Part shown: positions 1 through 5,150 of the stretch, piece by piece
Numbering within the stretch: the stretch's first letter is position 1
Layout: each line of letters starts with the position of its first letter
Assembly: GCA_017694215.1 (NCBI GenBank)
Contig: JADIND010000133.1
Span: 1 to 5,179, forward strand
Source: Candidatus Scatousia excrementipullorum
GTDB lineage: Bacteria > Cyanobacteriota > Vampirovibrionia > Gastranaerophilales > Gastranaerophilaceae
DNA length: 5,179 nt
Direction: 5' to 3'
Notes under the pieces: generated by a model
Seen by the model: only the letters and a program-made list of their open reading frames with translations
What the model was told of the DNA's origin: nothing
Databases searched by the model: none
Made by a program: the position numbers and the translations under genes

Positions 1-1266
1 CATCTGCAGCGGATCTGATGATTTTGCACCAAGGTCAAATGCCGTGTTCGGGCAGGTTGGTGAAATCAGAATATCAACTTTTTTGAAAGCTTCCGCAAAA
101 TCCTGAGCAACCAGAGCTCTCATCTGCTGGGCTTTTTTATAGTAAGCATCATAGTAGCCGGATGATAATGCGTAAGTTCCGAGCATTATACGACGTTTAA
201 CTTCAGGACCAAAACCTTCTGCTCTTGTTTTTGTATACATTTCCATAAGATTTTTAGCTTCCGGAGTACGATAACCGTATCTTACGCCGTCAAATCTTGC
301 AAGGTTGGAAGAACATTCCGCAGTTGCAAGGATATAGTAAATACCGATTGAATATTTTAATTTTGGCAATGAAATTTCCACAATTTCAGCACCTAACTTT
401 TTGTAATCATCAATAGCTTTTTCCATTGCTTTTTGAACATCTTCCGACAAACCTTCACTCATTAATTCTTTAATAACGCCTACCTTTAAGCCTTTAATAT
501 CATCATTAAGATGTGCCGCATAATGTTCCACAGGCAGATTCAATGAAGTCGAATCATGAGGGTCGTGGCCGGAAATAACTTCAAGAAGATTTGCTGCATC
601 TTCAACAGTTCTGGCAAAAGGACCGATTTGATCTAGAGAAGAAGCAAATGCAATTAAGCCGTAACGTGAAACTCTTCCGTAAGTAGGCTTCATTCCGACA
701 ATACCGCAAAAAGATGCCGGAAGACGAATGGAACCGCCGGTATCAGAACCAAGTGCAAGAGTTGCCTCGCATGAAGAAACGCTTGCGGCAGAACCACCGG
801 AAGAGCCCCCAGGAACTTTATTCAAATTCCACGGGTTATGAACTTTTTTGAATGCCGAGTTTTCGTTTGAAGAACCCATTGCAAATTCATCAAGATTAGC
901 TTTTCCTACAATCGGAATCAAATTTCCGAGTAATTTTTCGGTAACTGTTGCATTGAACGGGGAAACAAAGTTTTCAAGAATTTTAGAAGAGGCTGTTGTT
1001 TTTGAACCTTTCAAATTCATATTATCTTTCAATGCGAGCGGAACCCCTGCAAGCAGCGGTAACTCTTCACCTTTTGCAATTTTTTCGTCAACTTTTTTGG
1101 CTGTATTCAGAGCAATGTCTTTTGTTAGAGAATTAAAAGCACCTAATTTCCCGTCAAGTTCTTCTATTCTGTCAAATGCCGCATTTGTAAGTTCTACTGC
1201 GGAAATTTCTTTATTTTTTAAGGCTTTGCTCTGTTCGGCAGCCGATTTTTTCAAAAGCTCGTTCAT
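1..1266 (-). CDS. gatA: GatA, Asp/Glu-tRNA(Asn/Gln) amidotransferase subunit A (partial, C-terminus off the left edge)
   Basis: This is the glutaminase/amidase subunit of the cytosolic GatCAB complex. It releases ammonia from Gln (or Asn), and GatB uses the ammonia to convert misacylated Glu-tRNA(Gln) or Asp-tRNA(Asn). The reverse-strand translation shows the amidase-signature Ser-cisSer-Lys triad. The Lys is K80 in ALKDN (1027-1029), the cis-Ser is S155 in PGGSSGGSAA (802-804), and the nucleophile is S179 in GSDTGGSIRLPAS (730-732). Spacing matches the family's K79/S154/S178 pattern. Further GatA hallmarks are GMKPTYGRVSRYGL, SSNLARFDGVRYG and EVKRRIMLGTYALS. The window holds 422 residues with no stop, while GatA is usually about 480-490, so roughly 60-70 residues lie beyond position 1. 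The ATG at 1264-1266 is preceded by an AAGGAGA SD (1271-1277 read in reverse), which fixes the start. The gene diverges from the winged-helix gene. No gatC or gatB is visible. The forward open frame inside it is a shadow. Confidence 0.97.
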   Translation of the reverse strand, partial: MNELLKKSAAEQSKALKNKEISAVELTNAAFDRIEELDGKLGAFNSLTKDIALNTAKKVDEKIAKGEELPLLAGVPLALKDNMNLKGSKTTASSKILENFVSPFNATVTEKLLGNLIPIVGKANLDEFAMGSSNENSAFKKVHNPWNLNKVPGGSSGGSAASVSSCEATLALGSDTGGSIRLPASFCGIVGMKPTYGRVSRYGLIAFASSLDQIGPFARTVEDAANLLEVISGHDPHDSTSLNLPVEHYAAHLNDDIKGLKVGVIKELMSEGLSEDVQKAMEKAIDDYKKLGAEIVEISLPKLKYSIGIYYILATAECSSNLARFDGVRYGYRTPEAKNLMEMYTKTRAEGFGPEVKRRIMLGTYALSSGYYDAYYKKAQQMRALVAQDFAEAFKKVDILISPTCPNTAFDLGAKSSDPLQM

Positions 1267-1296
1267 AATTTCTCCTTAGCTATTTCTATAGCATAA

Positions 1297-1325
1297 ATTC
1301 TAGAATAAACATACACTTATGGCAA
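1297..1325 (-). promoter_or_regulatory. Sigma-70-type promoter of gatA
   Basis: Read on the minus strand, a TTGCCA -35 box (1320-1325) is followed by a 17-base spacer and a TAGAAT -10 box (1297-1302). Each box has five of six consensus bases. The predicted start is near 1290, giving a leader of about 24 bases that contains the AAGGAGA ribosome binding site. The -10 lies within a 10-bp palindrome, ATTCTAGAAT (1297-1306). Placement directly upstream of gatA supports the call. No experimental evidence is available. Confidence 0.6.
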
Positions 1326-1383
1326 GTACGAAGAAAAGTTCTAAATAGTCTAAAAATATGATAAAAAAAAGAAATTTTGTTAA

Positions 1384-1395
1384 TAAAATAATAGT
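1384..1395 (+). promoter_or_regulatory. Possible -10 element immediately upstream of the winged-helix gene
   Basis: TAAAAT (1384-1389) matches the sigma-70 -10 consensus at five of six positions. It would place +1 at about 1396, the A of the ATG, implying a leaderless mRNA. No good -35 is present at the matching distance: 1361-1366 reads ATAAAA. The region is so A/T-rich that a chance match is quite possible. A second -10-like TATGAT (1357-1362) also lacks a -35. Confidence 0.3.
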
Positions 1396-1719
1396 ATGTA
1401 TGATTTTGAACCTGAAATTGAGGATAAAGAATTAAAAAAAGTCGGGCTGGAATTGATGTTTATGACGCCTGAAAAATGCTCAAGCGAAAAAGGCATTACA
1501 GCCGTTGAACTAGCTAAGCTCGTTGATTTGCCTCTGGAAACGGTTAAGAAAAAACTTATTATATTAAGAGATGAAGGAATTGTGCGGGTCATAGGGATTA
1601 ATCCGAAATATTGGAAGTTTGATAATTATAATTTTCAGAGAATGGATGAAGATAACGAAATTTTTAAACTTTTATGCAGTTTTGATGATGTTGATTTTGA
1701 CAGATATTTTCAATACTAA
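1396..1719 (+). CDS. Small winged-helix-turn-helix DNA-binding protein, family unidentified
   Basis: This 107-residue acidic/basic mixed protein has no signal peptide or membrane segment, so it is probably cytosolic. Residues about 33-75 read as a winged-helix domain. Helix ITAVELAKLVDL (34-45) is followed by a turn, a recognition helix LETVKKKLIILRDEGI (47-62), and a wing-like strand pair VRVIGINPKYWKF (63-75). This is typical of bacterial MarR/ArsR/Rrf2-like folds and of DprA-type winged helices, but I cannot assign a family. The acidic, aromatic tail (84-107) could be a contact or dimerisation segment. ATG 1396 is the first possible start because an in-frame TAA lies at 1384-1386. No Shine-Dalgarno sequence precedes it. 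The gene ends 12 bases before the DUF2400 gene, so the two are likely co-transcribed or at least functionally coupled, and its last codons contain that gene's promoter. A role as a transcription regulator is inferred from the fold alone. Confidence 0.8.
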   Translation: MYDFEPEIEDKELKKVGLELMFMTPEKCSSEKGITAVELAKLVDLPLETVKKKLIILRDEGIVRVIGINPKYWKFDNYNFQRMDEDNEIFKLLCSFDDVDFDRYFQY

Positions 1720-1725
1720 TATAAT
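1697..1725 (+). promoter_or_regulatory. Perfect consensus sigma-70 promoter for the DUF2400 gene, predicting a leaderless transcript
   Basis: TTGACA (1697-1702), a 17-base spacer and TATAAT (1720-1725) match the sigma-70 consensus at all twelve positions with optimal spacing. The -35 lies inside the last codons of the winged-helix gene (Phe-Asp-Arg), and the -10 begins on the base after its TAA. Counting the last T of the -10 as -7 puts +1 at 1732, the A of the downstream ATG. The transcript would therefore have no 5' leader. This agrees with the lack of any Shine-Dalgarno sequence before that ATG. Confidence 0.75.
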
Positions 1726-1731
1726 AAAAAT

Positions 1732-2511
1732 ATGATTACAAAATCAGAAATTGATAAACTTGTTAAAGACTTTGAGACAGAAGAATTTATAAAAGACGAT
1801 CCGGTTAGATTTCCTAACAGATTTAAGGATAAAAAAGATATAGAGATTGCAGGATTTATTGCATCGCTTGTAGCATACGGAAGGCGTGATATTTTTACCA
1901 AAAAACTGGATACTCTTTTTAATATTGCACAGAATGAACCGCTTAATTTTATTCTAAATTTTGAACCGCAAATAATTGGGGATTTTAATTACAGGTTTGG
2001 AAAACCGCAGGATTTTGCCGAAATATTTTTGATTATGAAAGAGCTTTACGCAAAAGACGGCGGGCTTGAAGAATTATTTAAGTACGGCTATAATCAGCAG
2101 AAAACGGCCGAATCTTCAGGCAATAATAAGAACAACGGAACTTCTTTAATGTTTCAGACGGTGTCGGATTATTTTTACGCACGAGTAAAAAATGAAATCG
2201 GACAGGGGTTTTATTTTATGCTGCCTGATCCTAAAAAGGGTGGGGCAATGAAGAGAATGAGTATGTTTTTACGCTGGATGGTTCGAAAAGGACCTGTAGA
2301 TTTCGGCATCTGGAACTTTATGCCGGCATCCGAGCTTTATATCCCGCTTGATGTTCATGTTGCGAGAATTTCCCGTGAAATGGGACTTTTAACCAGAAAC
2401 GCCAATGATTTTAAGGCGGTTATTGAATTAACTGAAAACCTGAAAAAATTTGACCCGCAAGATCCTGTAAAATATGATTTTGCAATGTTCGGCTACGGCG
2501 TCAATGAGTAA
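1732..2511 (+). CDS. DUF2400 / TIGR02757 family protein, function unknown
   Basis: The 259-residue protein matches my memory of the TIGR02757 (DUF2400) family along its whole length. It has DPVRFPNRFKDKKDIEIAGF (23-42), SLVAYGRR (45-52), FLRWMVRKGPVDFGIW (179-194), PLDVHVARISREMGLLTR (205-222) and DPVKYDFAMFGYGV (244-257). The length is normal for the family, and the ending after FGYGV looks complete. The LDVHVARI segment (D207) resembles the (V)DTHVxRV motif carrying the catalytic Asp of endonuclease III-type HhH-GPD glycosylases. A relation to that fold is therefore inferred, but no biochemical role is established to my knowledge. Residues 121-137 form a Gln/Asn/Ser-rich, probably disordered insert. 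There is no signal peptide or membrane helix. The start is ATG 1732, without an SD but directly at the predicted +1 of a perfect promoter. It lies 12 bases after the winged-helix gene, which suggests a shared function. No terminator is evident after it. Confidence 0.9.
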   Translation: MITKSEIDKLVKDFETEEFIKDDPVRFPNRFKDKKDIEIAGFIASLVAYGRRDIFTKKLDTLFNIAQNEPLNFILNFEPQIIGDFNYRFGKPQDFAEIFLIMKELYAKDGGLEELFKYGYNQQKTAESSGNNKNNGTSLMFQTVSDYFYARVKNEIGQGFYFMLPDPKKGGAMKRMSMFLRWMVRKGPVDFGIWNFMPASELYIPLDVHVARISREMGLLTRNANDFKAVIELTENLKKFDPQDPVKYDFAMFGYGVNE

Positions 2512-2645
2512 ATTTCAGGTTGATGTCTGTTTTGTTTTTGTATTGATTTGTGAACTGTAAATAAAACTTTACGATAGCTCAAATCTGTTAATAATGCTTA
2601 TTTGAACATGTTTGCATGAACAAAAATTTGCAAGTCATGGCAATT

Positions 2646-2674
2646 TTGCCGTTAGTAAATACTTTATATATACA
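2646..2674 (+). promoter_or_regulatory. Candidate promoter of the two-repeat protein gene
   Basis: TTGCCG (2646-2651) and TATACA (2669-2674) are separated by 17 bases, each matching four of six consensus positions. The start would be near 2681, with a leader of about 40 bases carrying the ribosome binding site. The -35 overlaps a near-palindrome, GGCAATTTTGCC (2639-2650), which could be an operator. The rest of the gap from 2512 shows only a weak nested stem (2545-2550 with 2580-2585, and 2557-2561 with 2568-2572) and no convincing terminator. Confidence 0.35.
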
Positions 2675-2710
2675 AAGTAAGCAATGTGTGCTTAAAAAGT
2701 ATAGACAAGA

Positions 2711-2721
2711 AAGGAGATAAT
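2711..2721 (+). promoter_or_regulatory. Shine-Dalgarno that fixes the start of the two-repeat protein at 2722
   Basis: AAGGAG (2711-2716) lies five bases before ATG 2722. An in-frame GTG at 2686 would extend the protein by 12 residues, but it has no SD of its own and would translate across this ribosome binding site. ATG 2722 is therefore preferred. Confidence 0.85.
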
Positions 2722-3702
2722 ATGAGTATTGAGTTTAACGGCGACATTAAATTTAACAAGGCCGATGCCGTATTGAATTTGAAAAAGAAAGATGACAGTG
2801 CAGGTTCTAACCTTACACAAATCGGTGATTTGTTGGGGGCAAAAGGTAATCAAAATACTGCTGAAATAGTAAAAGAAATTAATCTAACGGATATTCTGAG
2901 TGCCGGAGGATTTCCAAAAAAATTGGAACGCACACCGGAACAAAAAGAAGCTCTTGCAGAACTGAACAAAAAAGTTTCATCAACGGGCATTTCTTATGGT
3001 GAAGCTACCGCTAAAATTGATGAAATCCGGGAGAAATACAATGATGATAAATACTTTAAAGAAGTAACAATACGGGATAATCAGCCTAAAAATTTTGATA
3101 AATATATGGATATTGAATACTTACCTATAAAGCAAAAAGTCTTTGACGAATCAAAACTGCCGGAACCTGCAAGAACTGAATACAGAGAAGCTATGGCAGC
3201 AAAAGAAGAAATTGAAAACAATAATGCCGCACTTGCAAAAAAAGCCGCAATTTATCCTTCCGGTCATACAAAACCGCCTGTCGCAGGAAGAGATGCTGAT
3301 GAAGTATTGGCTGCAGTAGTCGGCGAATCAGGGCTCAAACCTGAAGAACCTACCGAAAAGCAAAAAGCCGCAAGAGCAAAACTTGATGAAAAACAGTCTT
3401 CAACAGGTGTGAAATATAAAGATGCAAAAGCCGTAATTGCCCAATTAACGGAAAAATATAAAGATTCATGCCGTTCTGAATTTGAATCCAAACAACCTAC
3501 CGGAATATTAATTTATATAATGCCTTACGAAGCATTTGACCCGTATAAAATCCCTGAACCGGATAAGACAGCTTACTTTGATGCACTGGCAGTGATAACA
3601 GAAATCGAACAGCAGAATTCCGCATTATTACAACAGGCCGGTCTTTCAATGACTCCGCAGCCAAATCAAAATTATGCAGGAAAACATTTTGAACTGTATT
3701 AG
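2722..3702 (+). CDS. Unrecognised soluble protein with two tandem diverged ~115-residue repeats
   Basis: I do not recognise this 326-residue protein. It is rich in Lys, Glu and Ala, has a single Cys (C250), and has no signal peptide or membrane helix. After an N-terminal region (1-56) rich in polar residues come two copies of one unit, about residues 57-176 and 194-306. Both show P-E/T-x-Q-K at the front, then SSTG (86-89 and 226-229), a helix ending in EKY (104-106 and 244-246), an F-D pair (141-142 and 272-273), PEP (147-149 and 278-280), and a helix with EIE-xx-N-x-AL (163-171 and 294-302). The first half stays in register at an offset of 140 residues. The second half is in register at 131, so copy A carries about nine extra residues in the middle. 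The nucleotide sequences of the copies have diverged, so the duplication is old. The gene stands alone, with its own SD and a strong terminator after it. A structural or binding role is possible, but function is unknown. Confidence 0.85.
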   Translation: MSIEFNGDIKFNKADAVLNLKKKDDSAGSNLTQIGDLLGAKGNQNTAEIVKEINLTDILSAGGFPKKLERTPEQKEALAELNKKVSSTGISYGEATAKIDEIREKYNDDKYFKEVTIRDNQPKNFDKYMDIEYLPIKQKVFDESKLPEPARTEYREAMAAKEEIENNNAALAKKAAIYPSGHTKPPVAGRDADEVLAAVVGESGLKPEEPTEKQKAARAKLDEKQSSTGVKYKDAKAVIAQLTEKYKDSCRSEFESKQPTGILIYIMPYEAFDPYKIPEPDKTAYFDALAVITEIEQQNSALLQQAGLSMTPQPNQNYAGKHFELY

Positions 3703-3736
3703 AAATTCTTATAAATTAATTACTTAAATTTATTCC

Positions 3737-3790
3737 AAACAGCCTGAAAACAGATTGTAATTTAAATTTTGTTTTTCAGGCTGTTTATTT
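3737..3790 (+). terminator. Rho-independent-type terminator after the two-repeat protein gene
   Basis: A perfect 14-bp stem (3737-3750 paired with 3773-3786, core ACAGCCTGA/TCAGGCTGT) closes a 22-base A/T-rich loop, 34 bases after the stop codon. The descending arm ends in TTT and is followed by ATTTAT, an imperfect U-tract. The position between a gene end and a non-coding stretch supports termination. The long loop and broken T-run make it slightly atypical. Confidence 0.65.
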
Positions 3791-3792
3791 AT

Positions 3793-3821
3793 AAGGCATG
3801 AAGCTAAACGCCTCATGCCTT
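3793..3821. repeat. Second hairpin directly after the terminator
   Basis: AAGGCATGA (3793-3801) and TCATGCCTT (3813-3821) form a perfect 9-bp inverted repeat with an 11-base loop, six bases after the end of the terminator stem. No T-tract follows on the plus strand. It could be a back-up terminator, a processing stem, or the left edge of the GC-rich block that follows. Confidence 0.55.
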
Positions 3822-3960
3822 TCTCAACCGGATATAATCGGCTTTTTTCCGGCTATTCATACCCCGCCGCTCATTAACCGTGAACCAAAGGCCGATTTCG
3901 TTCACCACCGCATCACTTTCGGATTTCCCCGATCATATCCCGGGTGGATTCGGCTTTAAG
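3801..3960. other. GC-rich, structured intergenic block (possible dispersed repeat or non-coding RNA)
   Basis: These 160 bases are 50% G+C by direct count, whereas the sequence on both sides is about 25-30%. The block contains several inverted repeats. CCGGA/TCCGG pairs 3828-3832 with 3848-3852. GTGAAC/GTTCAC pairs 3880-3885 with 3900-3905. AATCGGC/GCCGATT pairs 3836-3842 with 3891-3897. A longer imperfect pair, 3828-3841 with 3929-3943, differs by one insertion and one substitution and could close the whole block. A CGGCTTT motif occurs in direct orientation near both ends (3839-3845 and 3951-3957). The composition and symmetry suggest a MITE/REP-like repeat or a structured RNA rather than ordinary spacer. 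I recognise no known RNA family or transposase remnant. Two overlapping frames are open here, but neither has a ribosome binding site. Confidence 0.4.
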
Positions 3961-3970
3961 GTACGAATTC

Positions 3971-4003
3971 TGTTAAAATTTGCTTTACATTTTTATTTTA
4001 ACA
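3971..4003. repeat. Perfect 9-bp inverted repeat upstream of the dehydrogenase gene
   Basis: TGTTAAAAT (3971-3979) and ATTTTAACA (3995-4003) are perfect reverse complements separated by 15 bases. GAAT/ATTC (3965-3968 with 4004-4007) extends the stem across a two-base bulge. No T-run follows on either strand, so it is not an obvious terminator. The right arm includes TTAACA, a possible -35 box, so a regulator-binding site is conceivable. Confidence 0.5.
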
Positions 4004-4028
4004 ATTCTCTGCGTCATTTCATTATACT
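3998..4028 (+). promoter_or_regulatory. Weak candidate promoter of the 2-hydroxyacid dehydrogenase gene
   Basis: TTAACA (3998-4003) and TATACT (4023-4028) each match five of six sigma-70 consensus bases, but the 19-base spacer is longer than optimal. The start would be near 4035, with a leader of about 87 bases. The A/T-rich context raises the chance of a false match. Other -10-like words nearer the gene, such as CATAAT at 4095-4100, lack a suitable -35. Confidence 0.25.
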
Positions 4029-4121
4029 TTTTCCCTATTTTTCACCGGACAGAATATACCCTTTCGTTTAATAGTAATATTTTCAATATTTTCTCATAAT
4101 ACTTAGAAAAAGGAGAGTGCT

Positions 4122-5150
4122 ATGACCCTGAACATGCTTGTCTTTGAATACAGAGAAGTTGAAAAAAATTTCTTCGGAACAAACAAATTTGATAATTTTA
4201 ATATAAAATTCTATACTGATACCCTGACACCGGAAACAGTGGAAAACTTTCCGGAAGATATTCTTGAAAATACAAATGTTATCAGTGTTTTTATAAACTC
4301 CGTAATTAATGAAAAAGTTATTAATGCATTTAAAAACCTGAGAATTATTTCGACCCGCTCCACCGGATACGATCACATAGATTTAAATGCATGCCAGAAT
4401 AAAAATATAGCAGTCATAAATGTGGAAAATTACGGTGAAACGTCGGTGGCACAATATACGTTCGGATTGATAATAATGCTTGTGAGGAAAATTTATGCTG
4501 CAGCTATTTCAGTAAAAAACTGTGAAAATACAAATATGAATTTTAACGGACGTGATATATCAAAGTTAACAATCGGAGTCATAGGAACCGGAGCAATAGG
4601 AGCAGCTGTGTGCAGGCTTGCAAAATGCTTCGGTATGAATATTCTGGCAAGCGACATAAATCCGAAACGGGAGCTGGAAGAACTTTCAGGATTTAAATAT
4701 GTTAATTTGGAAGAACTTTTAAAGAAGTCAGATATTGTGACAATACACGTCCCGTATACCGGTCATAATTACCATATGATTTCACAAAATCAATTTGAAC
4801 TGATGAAAGAATCCGCCTGCATAATTAATACCTCAAGAGGTGAATTAATAAATTTGCAGGCACTTTATGACAGAATTAAAAACGGAAAACTGGCGGGTGC
4901 TGCACTCGATGTTTTGATGTGCGAAAGTATTAGTTTCAACTGTAAAAAATTTGCAGAAAATATAAATCAGGAATCTCTCAAATGCTACAACGAGGTAAAA
5001 ACCGTAGAAAAACTTAACAAATATCATAATGTTATAATCACACCGCACATCGCATATGATACCCTGGATTCAGTAAACTATATTCTTGAAGTTACAATGC
5101 GGTCGATAAAAGAAGTCCTTTACGGAGGAAAGGCATCCGGAATTATTTAA
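4122..5150 (+). CDS. D-isomer-specific 2-hydroxyacid dehydrogenase (D-lactate dehydrogenase-like), NAD-dependent
   Basis: This cytosolic oxidoreductase probably interconverts a 2-oxoacid and a D-2-hydroxyacid using NAD(H). D-lactate/pyruvate is a likely pair, but the substrate is not proven. The Rossmann motif GTGAIG (155-160) is followed by an acidic D178 after the second strand, which indicates NAD rather than NADP. The catalytic residues are R239 in NTSRGELI, E268 (five residues after D263 in ALDVLMCE) and H309 in ITPHIAYDT. They follow the Arg235/Glu264/His296 order of Lactobacillus D-LDH. STRSTGYDHIDL (77-88) and YGETSVAQYTFGLI (104-117) are family signatures. The 342-residue length is normal. 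About 40 residues separate E268 and H309, against 31 between the same residues in classic D-LDH, and the stretch is Lys/Glu/Asn-rich. A subfamily with such an extended loop exists. ATG 4122 is preceded by AAGGAG ending seven bases upstream. The gene appears monocistronic within the window, with no terminator visible in the 29 bases after the stop. Confidence 0.93.
   Translation: MTLNMLVFEYREVEKNFFGTNKFDNFNIKFYTDTLTPETVENFPEDILENTNVISVFINSVINEKVINAFKNLRIISTRSTGYDHIDLNACQNKNIAVINVENYGETSVAQYTFGLIIMLVRKIYAAAISVKNCENTNMNFNGRDISKLTIGVIGTGAIGAAVCRLAKCFGMNILASDINPKRELEELSGFKYVNLEELLKKSDIVTIHVPYTGHNYHMISQNQFELMKESACIINTSRGELINLQALYDRIKNGKLAGAALDVLMCESISFNCKKFAENINQESLKCYNEVKTVEKLNKYHNVIITPHIAYDTLDSVNYILEVTMRSIKEVLYGGKASGII

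Noticed and set aside
848..1279. 143-codon forward open frame
   Set aside because: It lies antisense to the well-supported gatA gene and encodes a Ser/Phe-rich shadow product.
2686..2721. GTG extension of the two-repeat protein
   Set aside because: Its 12 codons run through the strong SD that serves ATG 2722, and the GTG has no SD of its own.
3821..3960. tRNA, 6S or other known RNA in the GC-rich block
   Set aside because: I found no T-arm GGTTCGA-type motif, no cloverleaf and no familiar RNA signature on either strand.
3880..4071. 63-codon open frame with a GTG start
   Set aside because: There is no ribosome binding site. It runs from the GC-rich block into AT-rich spacer with abrupt composition change, and the tail is Phe/Ile-rich as expected of random A/T sequence.
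4083..4376. 97-codon reverse open frame
   Set aside because: It overlaps antisense with the conserved N-terminal half of the dehydrogenase.
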